The notes under the pieces are model-generated. The model was not told the DNA's origin, searched no databases, and saw only the letters and a program-made list of their open reading frames with translations. A DNA stretch of 19,923 bases, taken from the NCBI GenBank assembly GCA_937981305.1, contig CALJPB010000299.1, forward strand, positions 1 through 19,923, read 5' to 3'. The position numbers and the translations under genes were made by a program. The DNA comes from an uncultured Selenomonas sp. (lineage in GTDB: Bacteria; Bacillota; Negativicutes; Selenomonadales; Selenomonadaceae). Position 1 is the stretch's first letter; every line of letters begins with the position of its first letter. Positions 1 to 7,693 of this stretch are shown piece after piece.

Positions 1-20
1 TGTCTTTTTTTGCAAATTAT

Positions 21-53
21 TTGTAAACCAAAACGAAATAAAACAGTTGACAG
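21..53 (+). promoter_or_regulatory. BirA-type biotin operator upstream of bioY
   Basis: The left half-site TTGTAAACC (21-29) is followed after 15 bases by the partly matching inverted half-site AGTTGACAG (45-53). The layout fits the half-site, 14-15 base spacer, inverted half-site pattern known for BirA operators in Firmicutes. The right half overlaps the -35 box of the promoter, so bound biotinoyl-AMP-BirA would block RNA polymerase. The left half is a near-perfect match. The right half matches at about six of nine positions. Confidence 0.75.
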
Positions 54-75
54 TGAAATGTGAAACGTGTATGAT
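47..75 (+). promoter_or_regulatory. sigma-70 promoter of the bioYDA operon
   Basis: A perfect -35 box TTGACA (47-52), a 17-base spacer and the -10 box TATGAT (70-75) make a near-consensus vegetative promoter. Transcription should start near 82, giving a leader of about 43 bases before the bioY start at 125. The -35 box lies in the right half of the BirA-type operator. Confidence 0.8.
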
Positions 76-124
76 AAAGCAAGTTTATTTCAATGATAAA
101 TGCGCTTGGAGGTATCTGAACATT

Positions 125-661
125 ATGAAGCTACGAGAAATAATTCTTTGCGGGCTCTTTATTGCGCTCGTTGCGGTCGGCGCGTTCGTCCGCATCCCGG
201 TTGGAACGGACGTATATACGCTCCAGTTCCTCTTTACGCTGCTCGCGGGGCTGATGCTCGGGGCGCGGCTCGGTGCGCTCGCGGTCGGGACGTATGTGCT
301 GATGGGGTTGGTCGGGATTCCCGTCTTTGCCTCGGGGGGCGGACCCTCGTATGTGCTTCAGCCGACGTTCGGCTACCTCGTGGGCTTCATTGTGCAGGGC
401 TGGGTGACGGGCGCATTCGTCCGCACGGGCGCACCGACCTTCCGCCGCGCACTCGCCGCGTGTCTTTTGGGCATGGTGGTGGTCTATGTCTTCGGCATCT
501 CGTATTTCTACTTTGCGTCGAACTACATCATCGACGCGCCGATCGGGTTCTGGGTGGCGATCTGGTACTGTGGGGTCTTGCAGGTTCTGCCGGACTTCCT
601 GCTCTGCGTTGCGGCGGCGTACATCGGCGTGCGGACGCAGCGAGCAGGGCTGTGGGTGTAA
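125..661 (+). CDS. bioY: BioY, substrate-binding subunit of the biotin ECF transporter
   Basis: BioY is the membrane S component that captures biotin. It works alone or with the energising EcfT and EcfA subunits, none of which is in this window. The 178-residue product is almost entirely hydrophobic, with about six membrane segments. It carries the BioY signature around residues 63-85, seen as GIPVFASGGG followed by a Gln-Pro-Thr-Phe-Gly-Tyr loop. The reading frame stays open upstream to a TTG at 47, but that codon lies inside the -35 box. The ATG at 125 is preceded by GGAGG at 108-112 and starts the conserved first helix, so I chose it. The gene leads the bio operon, so uptake and synthesis of biotin are co-regulated through the BirA-type operator. 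Confidence 0.93.
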   Translation: MKLREIILCGLFIALVAVGAFVRIPVGTDVYTLQFLFTLLAGLMLGARLGALAVGTYVLMGLVGIPVFASGGGPSYVLQPTFGYLVGFIVQGWVTGAFVRTGAPTFRRALAACLLGMVVVYVFGISYFYFASNYIIDAPIGFWVAIWYCGVLQVLPDFLLCVAAAYIGVRTQRAGLWV

Positions 662-739
662 TGGGGCGGGTTCGCTCAGTGGCACAACAGCATAGTGTAA
701 AAGACACGTAGTTCAGTAGAAAGGAAGTACATTTACACG

Positions 740-1420
740 ATGGGCAAGGCATTATTTATCACGGGGACGGGGACGGACATCGGCAAGACCTACGTCACGG
801 GGCTGATTGTGAAAAAACTCGTGGATGCGGGGCTGCGTGCGGGCTACTATAAGGCGGCTCTCTCGGGAGCGGAGGTTGCCGCCGACGGCACACTGCTGCC
901 GGGGGATGCGCTCCATGTTGCACGCGTCGCGCATCTCGCGGCGCAGGATGTCGCCGTTTCCTACATCTATCGCGATGCCGTATCGCCCCATCTCGCCGCG
1001 CAGATCGAGGATCGTCCGATGGACTTCGACAAGGTGGAGCAGGACTACCATGCGGCGAAGCAACGCACGGACTATCTGACGGTGGAGGGCAGCGGCGGCA
1101 TCATCTGCCCCCTGCGCTGGGACAAGGAGGAGCACGTCATTCTGGACGATCTCGTCCTGCGGCTCGGACTCTCTGCGCTCGTCGTCGCGGACGCGGGGCT
1201 CGGCACGATCAATGCGGCTGTGCTGACGGCGGAGCATTTGAAGATGCGCGGTATTCCGCTGAAGGGCTTTATTTTCAACAACTGGACGGGCGGTACGATG
1301 CAGGAGGACAATGCGAAGATGGTTGAGGCACTGACGGGCGTGCGTGTGCTTGCCTGTGTAGAGCATGACGCTGTGGAGCTGCCGATGGCGGCGGATGCAC
1401 TCGCCGCGCTGTATGACTGA
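740..1420 (+). CDS. bioD: ATP-dependent dethiobiotin synthetase BioD
   Basis: BioD closes the ureido ring of dethiobiotin from 7,8-diaminopelargonic acid, CO2 and ATP in the cytoplasm, the step before biotin synthase. The 226-residue protein has the usual family length. It starts with the BioD P-loop GTGTDIGKT (residues 8-16). A second conserved segment, VEGSGGIICPL, lies near residue 115 and corresponds to the VEGAGG loop of the family. The start ATG is preceded by AAGGAAG at 721-727, a rather long SD distance. It lies 78 bases after bioY and 22 bases before bioA, consistent with one transcript. BioA makes its substrate. The other late-pathway gene, bioB, is not in this window. Confidence 0.94.
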   Translation: MGKALFITGTGTDIGKTYVTGLIVKKLVDAGLRAGYYKAALSGAEVAADGTLLPGDALHVARVAHLAAQDVAVSYIYRDAVSPHLAAQIEDRPMDFDKVEQDYHAAKQRTDYLTVEGSGGIICPLRWDKEEHVILDDLVLRLGLSALVVADAGLGTINAAVLTAEHLKMRGIPLKGFIFNNWTGGTMQEDNAKMVEALTGVRVLACVEHDAVELPMAADALAALYD

Positions 1421-1442
1421 ATGGGGAGAGAAGGAGAGAGCT

Positions 1443-2789
1443 ATGCCGAGCATTGAGGAGCGCGATCTGCGCCATATTTGGCATCCGTGCGCACAGATGA
1501 AGGACTACGAGGAACTGCCGCCGATGGTGATCGACCATGCAAAGGGGGCGTGGCTCTACGATGTGCATGGGCATTCGTACCTTGACATCGTGAGTTCGTG
1601 GTGGGCGAACCTCCTCGGGCATACCAATGAAAAGATCAATGCACGGATCAAGGAGCAGCTTGACCGCCTCGAGCACGTCATCTTTGCGAATTTCTCCCAT
1701 CGCCCCGCGATTGAACTCGCCGAGCGGCTCGCGGCACTCGTGCCCGCGGGACTGACGAAGTTTCACTTCAACGACAACGGCTCCTCTGCGGTCGAGGCGG
1801 CGCTCAAGATGGCGTTCCAATACTGTCAGCAGACGGGTCGCACGGAGAAAACCCGCTTTATGTGCCTTTCGGAGGGCTATCACGGCGAGACCATCGGCGC
1901 ACTCTCGGTTGGGAGCATGGATCTCTTTGCCGAGATGTACAAACCCATGATGATGGACAACATCCACGTCGAGGCTCCCGACTGCTACCGCTGCCCGTAC
2001 GGGAAACAGCGCGGGAGCTGTGACTGCGCGTGCATTGAGCACGCGGAGCGTGCATTCGCGGAGCATGGCAAGGAGACGGCGGCAATGATTGTCGAGCCGC
2101 TGCTCCAAGGGAGTGCGGGGATGCGCATCTACCCCGAGGAATACCTCAGAAAACTGCGTGCGCTCTGTGATACCTATGATGTGCTCCTTATCGCGGACGA
2201 GATCGCGACGGGCTTCGGGCGTACGGGACGGCTTTTTGCGTGTGAGCGTGCGGGCATTACCCCCGACCTCATGTGCCTCTCAAAGGGGCTGACGGGCGGC
2301 TATATGCCGATGTCCATTACCGTCGTCAAGGAAAAGATCTATGAGGCGTTCTACGCCGACTGGAGCGAGGGCAAGGCGTTCATGCACAGTCATACCTATG
2401 CGGGCAACCCGCTCGGCTGTGCGGCTGCTCTCGCGGTGGTCGACATCCTCGACGAGGAAAATGTATTGGAGCAGGCGGAGCATACCGCCGCGTGGCTGAC
2501 AGAGCGCATGACAGAGGCGTTCGGCGCACATCCAAACGTCGGCGAGATCCGTCACATCGGACTGATTCACGCCGTCGAGCTCGTCGAGGATCGCGCACAG
2601 AAGCGTCCCTTTGCCGGCAAGAAACGACTCGGCTACGCCATCTATCGCCGTGCGCTGCAACATGGGCTGCTGCTGCGCCCGCTCGGCGACATTCTCTACT
2701 TCAACCCGCCGCTCAACATCGGCAAAAACGATCTCGAAATCGCCATTGAGCGCATGAAGCGCTCGATGGACGAGGTGCTCGGGGCGTAG
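1443..2789 (+). CDS. bioA: Adenosylmethionine-8-amino-7-oxononanoate aminotransferase BioA
   Basis: BioA transfers an amino group from S-adenosylmethionine to 7-keto-8-aminopelargonate, giving the diaminopelargonate used by BioD. The 448-residue protein is a class-III PLP aminotransferase of normal length. Its BioA-typical start contains RHIWHPCAQMKDY. A GYHGET segment follows in the PLP-binding region, then IADEIATGFGRTG, and the Schiff-base lysine is K281 in LSKGLTGGYMP. The frame is open from 1365, but AAGGAG at 1431-1436 places the start at 1443, just after the bioD stop at 1420. It is the last gene of the operon and is followed at once by a hairpin terminator. Confidence 0.95.
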   Translation: MPSIEERDLRHIWHPCAQMKDYEELPPMVIDHAKGAWLYDVHGHSYLDIVSSWWANLLGHTNEKINARIKEQLDRLEHVIFANFSHRPAIELAERLAALVPAGLTKFHFNDNGSSAVEAALKMAFQYCQQTGRTEKTRFMCLSEGYHGETIGALSVGSMDLFAEMYKPMMMDNIHVEAPDCYRCPYGKQRGSCDCACIEHAERAFAEHGKETAAMIVEPLLQGSAGMRIYPEEYLRKLRALCDTYDVLLIADEIATGFGRTGRLFACERAGITPDLMCLSKGLTGGYMPMSITVVKEKIYEAFYADWSEGKAFMHSHTYAGNPLGCAAALAVVDILDEENVLEQAEHTAAWLTERMTEAFGAHPNVGEIRHIGLIHAVELVEDRAQKRPFAGKKRLGYAIYRRALQHGLLLRPLGDILYFNPPLNIGKNDLEIAIERMKRSMDEVLGA

Positions 2790-2795
2790 ACGCTG

Positions 2796-2829
2796 AAAAA
2801 GGAGACATCCGATGGGTGTCTCCTTTTTT
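2796..2829 (+). terminator. Rho-independent terminator of bioYDA
   Basis: The A-rich left arm with GGAGACATCC (2796-2810) pairs with GGGTGTCTCC and a T run (2814-2829) around a three-base loop, including one G-T pair. It begins seven bases after the bioA stop. Confidence 0.9.
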
Positions 2830-2854
2830 GGTGAAAAGCCGGAGCGTATGGTGA

Positions 2855-2883
2855 TTGAACGAAACGCCCTTCAATGGTATAAT
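2855..2883 (+). promoter_or_regulatory. sigma-70 promoter for the DUF2939-like gene
   Basis: TTGAAC (2855-2860), a 17-base spacer and a perfect TATAAT (2878-2883). It lies between the bio terminator and the SD at 2901-2908, so the next gene is a separate transcription unit. Confidence 0.8.
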
Positions 2884-2913
2884 GACAGTGATTTTCATGA
2901 AGGGGGTGCGGCG

Positions 2914-4014
2914 ATGCCGGTGGATGAGTTTGCGTGGCGTGTACGTCTGGCACGGCGGCGAAAAGCACATCAGCGCAAATTTATGGTGGCGGCGGCGGTG
3001 ATCGCGCTGACGATTCTGGCGATTGCATGGTATCTCGCCTACTACATTCAGCGTCCCGCATATGCCTTGGAGCAGACGGCGAAGGCGATTGCTTCGCACG
3101 ATACGGAGCTTTTCCTGCGGCGTGTGGACATCACGGCGGTTGCCGATGCCGGCTATGACGATCTCACCTATGTCCTTTTCGCACGCGATACGAGCCTCAA
3201 GGCAGCGGAGCGCAGTGCTTCCGGCAAGTTCTACGAGAGCGTCAAGGGCAGTGTCGCGGGCGGTCTTGTGCGTACGATTGAGAACGCCGTGCAGACGGGA
3301 CTGTGGGCAGAGCCCACGGGTGTGGATGAACTCAAGGGGCGGCAGCTCGGCATTGATTTTGAGTATCTGATGGAGTGCAGCCATCTGCGCGATACGGAGT
3401 TCGTTCAGGCGGACGAGATCGTGCGCGACGGGAGCGGCGCTGTGGCAAATATCACGGTGCGCGACGGCGGCACGGGACTGGAGTTTCCGCTGCAGCTGCG
3501 CATGGAGCAGCGGGAGACGGGCTGGCAGATCGTGCGTGTCGTGAACTACCGTGCCTACCTTGAGGCGGTTCAGACGGCATCCACCGCAGATATTTCGCGG
3601 TACATTGAGGCGACCCGCCCGATCGTTGACCGCTACAACGGCGTGTTCCGTTCCTCGCAGCGCACGTTCCGCAGCCTGACGGAGACACCGTGGAGCACCT
3701 ATACGACGGAACGGCGCAAAGCCCTCATAAGTCTTTTACAGGAAGATATGATCCCTGTGCTGAAAAAGTATCAGCGCGAGCTGGATGCGGTGGAAGTTCC
3801 GCGTGCCGCTCAGTATCTTGCCGCACAGCGGAAGGCGGCGACGGAGGCCTCCATTGCCTCGTACGAGAGCTTTGTGAAGGGGCTTGACAAGGGGATGCCC
3901 GAGGACTTTGCCCGCGCCGAGACCCTCCACAAGAAGGCTCTGACTTATGATCTGCGCGTCGGCGATATGATCTGCCGCAGCGCGGTGAGCGAGGAGACCC
4001 CCGCGACACCGTAA
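2914..4014 (+). CDS. Membrane-anchored protein resembling DUF2939
   Basis: The 366-residue product begins with a short basic cytoplasmic segment and one membrane helix near residues 24-45. The rest is polar and predicted to be outside the cytoplasm. Just after the helix, the pattern aromatic-Ala-Leu-Glu-Gln...Ala-Ile-x-x-x-Asp-x-Glu...Val-Asp resembles the start of DUF2939 proteins, whose role is unknown. The C-terminal third is rich in helices with repeated Glu, Lys and Arg. The frame extends upstream to 2812, but the promoter at 2855-2883 and the SD AGGGGGTG (2901-2908) fix the ATG at 2914. It is monocistronic, ending at a bidirectional terminator shared with the MATE gene. I cannot assign a function. 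Confidence 0.75.
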   Translation: MPVDEFAWRVRLARRRKAHQRKFMVAAAVIALTILAIAWYLAYYIQRPAYALEQTAKAIASHDTELFLRRVDITAVADAGYDDLTYVLFARDTSLKAAERSASGKFYESVKGSVAGGLVRTIENAVQTGLWAEPTGVDELKGRQLGIDFEYLMECSHLRDTEFVQADEIVRDGSGAVANITVRDGGTGLEFPLQLRMEQRETGWQIVRVVNYRAYLEAVQTASTADISRYIEATRPIVDRYNGVFRSSQRTFRSLTETPWSTYTTERRKALISLLQEDMIPVLKKYQRELDAVEVPRAAQYLAAQRKAATEASIASYESFVKGLDKGMPEDFARAETLHKKALTYDLRVGDMICRSAVSEETPATP

Positions 4015-4025
4015 GGAGCAGATAG

Positions 4026-4071
4026 AAAAAGGTCTTACCATACGCGACGGTGCGTGTGGTAAGACCTTTTT
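4026..4071. terminator. Bidirectional terminator between convergent genes
   Basis: The arms 4026-4045 (A5 then GGTCTTACCATACGC) and 4052-4071 (its complement then T5) form a stem of about 20 pairs with one G-T pair and a six-base loop. A T run is present in both directions. The stop codon of the leftward MATE gene (4070-4072) overlaps the outer edge of the stem. Confidence 0.93.
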
Positions 4072-5545
4072 ATGGTGTTGGCATCTGATCGGTGCGCCGC
4101 AGTGCGCGTCTGCATCCCCAATAGAGGAGTGCTCCCATAACGAGGAAGCTGACATTATATGCATTGTAGACGATGTGCATGGAGTGGATGCCGACGATGT
4201 CCCACGCATAGCACCATGCGATGCGGAACACGCAGTAGGCGGCGAGCGCGGTCAGCATGGGATAGAGCGTGTCGCCGAGACCGCGCAGTGCGCCGATGTA
4301 GATCTGGTTGATGCCGTAGAGGAAGTAGAACGGGAACGTATAGTAAACAGCATCGAGCGCATTCTCAATGACGGCGGGATCGTCGGTAAAGAGGGGGACA
4401 AGCATCGGCGCGGCAAGCCCTGCAGCGAGCGCCATGCCCATTGCACCAAATGCCGCGATCCGAAGACTCAGACGCAGCCCCTCCCGTACGCGTACGAGAT
4501 CGTGTGCACCGACATTCTGCCCAATGAAGCTCGTGAGTGCAATGCCGAACGCAAAGAGGGGGTAGTAGAGGAAGCCCTCGATGCGTGCGTAGACGGTCAT
4601 ACCCGCCATCGCTGCATAGCCGAACGAGTTGATGTAGGTCTGGATGACGAGGGACGAGATGCTCATAAAGACCGCTTGCAGTCCCGCCGGAATGCTCGTG
4701 CCGAGAATGGGCAGGAGATGGCGTGGGGTGAAAAAGGGACGATGCAGACGCAGCTGCCACGCGCCGCGCAGATAAAGGAGCTTGTGTAGGGCGAGGAGCG
4801 CAGAGACGTACTGCGCCGCGACGGTTGCCATCGCGGCGCCCGCGATTCCGTAGGGAATGACGAAGAGGAGGAGCACGTCGAGGACGATGTTGAGCACGAC
4901 AGCGGCAGCGAGATAGTGCAGCGCACTCGTCGTGTTGCCAAGGGCGCGCAGAATGGCACTCGCCGTGTTGTAGAGGAGCTGTGCGAGCATACCGCCGAGG
5001 GCGATGCGCAGATAGAGGCTTGCCTGCGGGATGAGTTCTGTGGGCGTGGAGAGTGCCGTGAGCAGCTGCTCGGTCAGCAGGATGCCCGCCGCCGTGAAGA
5101 GTACGGCAAAGGCGATGACAGTGGCGAAGATGCTCTGTACGAGCGCACTCAGCCGGTCATACTGTTTTTCCCCGTAGAGATGTGAGACGAGGACACTGAG
5201 CCCCGCCGAGAATCCGATGAAGAAGTTGACCATGACGGAGAGGATGAGGCTCGCCGTACCGACCGCCGCCAGAGCCTCTGCGCCGAGTGCCTGTCCGACG
5301 AGGGCGGTGTCTGCGATGGCGTAAAATTGTTGGAGCAGCTGCGAGAGCAGAATCGGCAGCATGAAGATAAGCAGCTGGCGCACAATCGCACCGCGCGTAA
5401 AGTCCTGTTGATCCGCACTGTGAAAGAGCAGAACGTGCAGATGATGCAGGTTGTGATGGAGAAAGTCATACGTGAGCGGATTGCGTATACCGTAGATGCG
5501 CTCACGTCGTTTGAGAGCGCGGAGCTTGCTGAGAATTTCTTTCAT
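4070..5545 (-). CDS. MATE-family multidrug and toxin exporter
   Basis: MATE proteins are inner-membrane antiporters that export cationic drugs and metabolites using sodium or proton gradients. The 491-residue protein has about twelve hydrophobic segments in two related halves. Its first helix carries the family pattern ADTALVGQALG with LLQQFY just before it, and the second half has a matching pattern after IPAGLQAVFMSIS. Substrate and coupling ion cannot be read from sequence. The first 50 or so residues, charged and then His-rich, precede the usual MATE start and are longer than normal. No ATG lies closer to the first helix, and the SD (AAGGAA near 5560-5565) is weak and distant, so the true start is uncertain. 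The prophage lies immediately upstream. Confidence 0.88.
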   Translation of the reverse strand: MKEILSKLRALKRRERIYGIRNPLTYDFLHHNLHHLHVLLFHSADQQDFTRGAIVRQLLIFMLPILLSQLLQQFYAIADTALVGQALGAEALAAVGTASLILSVMVNFFIGFSAGLSVLVSHLYGEKQYDRLSALVQSIFATVIAFAVLFTAAGILLTEQLLTALSTPTELIPQASLYLRIALGGMLAQLLYNTASAILRALGNTTSALHYLAAAVVLNIVLDVLLLFVIPYGIAGAAMATVAAQYVSALLALHKLLYLRGAWQLRLHRPFFTPRHLLPILGTSIPAGLQAVFMSISSLVIQTYINSFGYAAMAGMTVYARIEGFLYYPLFAFGIALTSFIGQNVGAHDLVRVREGLRLSLRIAAFGAMGMALAAGLAAPMLVPLFTDDPAVIENALDAVYYTFPFYFLYGINQIYIGALRGLGDTLYPMLTALAAYCVFRIAWCYAWDIVGIHSMHIVYNAYNVSFLVMGALLYWGCRRALRRTDQMPTP

Positions 5546-5585
5546 AATGAGATATTATGTTCCTTGAGCATTTTTCCGTAAATTC

Positions 5586-5630
5586 AAAGGCTGATAAAGC
5601 CTTGATTTTACAAGGGGTTATCGGCTTTTT
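5586..5630. terminator. Long hairpin between MATE gene and integrase, terminator-like
   Basis: The arms 5586-5604 and 5611-5630 pair around the loop ATTTTA. The inner stem is CCTTG/CAAGG and the outer stem AAAGGCTGATAA pairs with TTATCGGCTTTTT with two G-T pairs and a small internal mismatch. A T5 run follows on the plus strand and T3 on the minus strand. It probably stops leftward integrase transcripts and may lie at or near the prophage-host junction. Confidence 0.65.
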
Positions 5631-5656
5631 GTATGGAACGGGAAAATGGAAAAATG

Positions 5657-5680
5657 TTTTTTGACAGCTTTTTTGACAGC
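5657..5680. repeat. Perfect tandem 12-base repeat next to the integrase gene
   Basis: TTTTTTGACAGC occurs twice in direct succession (5657-5668 and 5669-5680), ten bases beyond the integrase stop codon. Tandem short repeats beside a phage integrase are typical arm-type integrase binding sites. That function is inferred here from position only. Confidence 0.7.
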
Positions 5681-5690
5681 CTGACCGTTT

Positions 5691-6797
5691 TTATCGGCCG
5701 TATTTTTCGCCGATCATATCGATGGCTTCCGCGATTCCATCCTGCATCTGATCTGTGTTATGCACATATCTGTCCATCGTGAAGGAGGCGGAGGCATGAC
5801 CGAGGCGCACCTGTATCTTTTTCGCGCTGATCTCCTGCTCGGCGAGGAGTGTCGCGTGCGTATGGCGGAATGAATGGAATCGTATATCGCGCGGAAGACA
5901 GAGCTGCCGCTTGAGCTTGGAAAAGATAACGGTAAGCGTCACAAGCGACATAGGGCGGGTTGGATCGCTTGGCATACGGAAGATATAGTCGTTGCCAGAC
6001 AGGCGGATGCCGAGCGCAAGGAGTTCTTCTGCAAGGCGGTTTTTCCATGCGAGGAGATTCTTCTTCGCCGTACTTGTCAGCGTGACGATGCGAATACTAT
6101 TCTGTGTTTTCGGTGTACCCTCGTATTCCTGCTCCCCCCGTTTGCGGGATTTTGTCACATGGATGCGCCCTGTCTCCTGCTCGAAATCAGACCAGCGCAG
6201 TGCGATGATTTCGCCGCGCCGTAGTCCCGTATCCCATGCAAACTTAAAGATGTACTCTATCTGCGTCCCCTTGATTTTCTCCAAGAGAGCGTGATAGATT
6301 TCGGGTGTTACAATGCCCGCAGGGGTAGGCGTGGCTTTCGGTTTTCGGATGAAGTCCATCGGGTTAATTGCGAGAAGTTGTTCAAACTTTGCCGCCTTGA
6401 AGATGGAGTCCAGAAGAATGTACGCCATGAGGCGGGCACTATCACCCGAAATGTTCGCCAGAATTTTTTTGATGAGAGCAGGTTTCACATCCGCAATTTT
6501 CATGGATTCGGGGATCTGCGGCAGAATGTGCAGCTCGAAAACACGGCGGTACTGAGTAAGCGTTGATTCCTCTAGTTTGTCTACGTCACGCTTCATCTTG
6601 AGAAAATCAGAGGTAAAGTGGTGGAACGTCTCGACTTCGAGGAAGTCGGAGATGTTCGCAGCGAGGACGCGCCGGCGCTCTGCATCGAGGTCGCGTAGAC
6701 TGTAGGCATAGATGTACCGCTTGACCCGTTCGCCCGTGATGGGATTCTCGACGGTCACGCTCGACTGATAGCGCCCGTCCTTGCGTTTCGTTGGCAT
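5691..6797 (-). CDS. int: Tyrosine-type site-specific integrase
   Basis: This enzyme inserts and, with an excisionase, removes the element at its attachment site. The 368-residue protein has an N-terminal arm-binding region (about 1-55), a SAM-like core-binding domain (about 58-155) and a catalytic domain (about 160-355). The visible catalytic residues are R193 in DTGLRRGE, a likely Lys at 230 in TPKTQ, H308 and R311 in FHSFRHTH, H334 in RLGH and the nucleophile Y344 in MDRYVH. All are present, so it should be active. AGAGGAAC lies just upstream of the ATG on the minus strand. It sits at the left end of the prophage and is separated from the next leftward gene by a hairpin, so it is probably transcribed on its own. 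Confidence 0.95.
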   Translation of the reverse strand: MPTKRKDGRYQSSVTVENPITGERVKRYIYAYSLRDLDAERRRVLAANISDFLEVETFHHFTSDFLKMKRDVDKLEESTLTQYRRVFELHILPQIPESMKIADVKPALIKKILANISGDSARLMAYILLDSIFKAAKFEQLLAINPMDFIRKPKATPTPAGIVTPEIYHALLEKIKGTQIEYIFKFAWDTGLRRGEIIALRWSDFEQETGRIHVTKSRKRGEQEYEGTPKTQNSIRIVTLTSTAKKNLLAWKNRLAEELLALGIRLSGNDYIFRMPSDPTRPMSLVTLTVIFSKLKRQLCLPRDIRFHSFRHTHATLLAEQEISAKKIQVRLGHASASFTMDRYVHNTDQMQDGIAEAIDMIGEKYGR

Positions 6798-6849
6798 GAT
6801 AGTTCCTCTACAACAATTATAAAACCCGCGTTCTTTTGCGACTTACAAG

Positions 6850-6885
6850 AAAGCGGCGAATCCGATGCAGTGGGTTCGCCGCTTT
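6850..6885 (-). terminator. Hairpin terminator upstream of the integrase gene
   Basis: AAAGCGGCGAATCC (6850-6863) pairs with GGGTTCGCCGCTTT (6872-6885) around an eight-base loop, with one G-T pair. On the minus strand it ends in a short T run, which would stop transcripts arriving from the accessory genes before they reach the integrase. Confidence 0.65.
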
Positions 6886-6934
6886 TGTGCTGTTCGATGA
6901 ACGGAGATGTTTGTCGGCGATGACAAATCATTGA

Positions 6935-7014
6935 GCAGTAAAGCATCTCTTTACAGCTGCGCACTTTACTTTTTTTAGAAAAGTGTGCATTTACTTGACA
7001 AAATAAGTCAAGTA
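6935..7014. repeat. Three successive inverted repeats upstream of the integrase
   Basis: First, GTAAAG (6938-6943) with CTTTAC (6949-6954), extendable by GC/GC past one mismatch. Second, GCGCACTTT (6959-6967) with AAAGTGTGC (6980-6988). Third, TACTTGAC (6992-6999) with GTCAAGTA (7007-7014), perfect with a seven-base spacer and overlapping a TTGACA. Likely protein-binding sites or folded RNA; role unknown. Confidence 0.6.
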
Positions 7015-7100
7015 TAAGTACATAAATCGGGAGAAAAGTAAAGTAGGGGGATATGTTGATCGGATAAAGATGTCCGACGAACACCTTTATTTTTCGTTGT

Positions 7101-7124
7101 ATTTTGCGTCTTATGCAAATTGCA
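7101..7124. repeat. Copy 1 of a 24-base direct repeat
   Basis: This stretch matches 7703-7726 at 22 of 24 positions. On the minus strand it would encode Asn-Leu-His-Lys-Thr-Gln-Asn, almost the same as the last residues of the DUF4041 nuclease, but here in a non-coding region. Confidence 0.7.
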
Positions 7125-7271
7125 GTTGCGACACGTTGAAATCAACATAGTTGGATTTGATCCTGTCTCACGGATTCAATGAAATCAATAAGTTACAGAT
7201 TTTTTGAACGGTAAAAACATTGGCTTTGATCCGCACACAAAATCCGTGTAGTCGTGTCAGATTAGAGGCGG

Positions 7272-7592
7272 TTAGTCCTGTTTTTCTATCTTATATTTTT
7301 TTAGCAAGCTATCAATCTCTGCTGACCCTGCTTCATCAACGGGGCGAAACCCCTTCTTGTATGCTTGCGTAATGAATAAGTCGTTATACATCCAGAAGAG
7401 CATTGCGTTTACAGCGATACCGATTGGGAGACCGGTTGGGAAGGTGAGCAGGGTGGCGGCGAGACCTCCTAGTCCCCATTTCCAGTCACGTCTCCAGAGA
7501 GGGACAAAGAAAGAGAGGAAGAGACACGTCCAAGAGATGCCGGTAGGGCAGTTCTTTGTTTCTCCCGTAACGGGGTGTTTCAGAATAATCAT
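7272..7592 (-). CDS. Small two-helix membrane protein, DUF2628-like
   Basis: The 106-residue product begins with a polar HPVTGETK segment. It then has two hydrophobic stretches (about residues 20-33 and 40-70) split by the basic motif WRRDWKWG, and ends in a charged tail. This resembles small inner-membrane proteins of the DUF2628 type, whose function is not known. AAGGAG eight bases before the ATG supports the start. A TATAAT on the minus strand (7622-7617) could belong to its own promoter, although no good -35 box is visible. It lies about 100 bases downstream of the DUF4041 nuclease gene and could be read with it. Whether it helps that membrane nuclease is speculation. Confidence 0.75.
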   Translation of the reverse strand: MIILKHPVTGETKNCPTGISWTCLFLSFFVPLWRRDWKWGLGGLAATLLTFPTGLPIGIAVNAMLFWMYNDLFITQAYKKGFRPVDEAGSAEIDSLLKKYKIEKQD

Positions 7593-7693
7593 GACTAGCT
7601 CCTTTTCCTACGGATGATTATAGAATGTGACTTCCCTCTTACTTTCAACACTATGTTTGAAAGTATAAAACATTGTACCACCGTGAAGAATCC

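Larger units (their letters stand above)
6798..7271. other. 470-base non-coding region between integrase and accessory genes
   Basis: I see no convincing gene here. It holds a hairpin (6850-6885), three successive inverted repeats (6935-7014), a possible rightward promoter (TTGACA at 6995-7000 with a poor -10 TACATA at 7019-7024), a copy of a 24-base repeat (7101-7124) and a near-identical 13-base pair of sites, TTGGATTTGATCC (7151-7163) and TTGGCTTTGATCC (7220-7232). In many temperate phages such a region beside int carries integrase and excisionase binding sites. Confidence 0.5.

Noticed and set aside
47..124. Longer bioY reading frame from a TTG at 47
   Set aside because: The TTG lies in the -35 box of the promoter, and the ATG at 125 has a good SD and begins the conserved first helix.
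695..738. Inverted repeat GTGTAAA/TTTACAC between bioY and bioD as a second BirA operator
   Set aside because: The arms are 30 bases apart, twice the usual BirA spacer, and there is no promoter there.
4175..4789. Open frame of 204 codons on the plus strand
   Set aside because: It is antisense to the MATE gene, has charged low-complexity composition and no SD.
6755..7084. Leftward frame of 109 codons overlapping the integrase start
   Set aside because: No SD, no domain-like pattern, overlaps the integrase gene and the hairpins and looks like chance.
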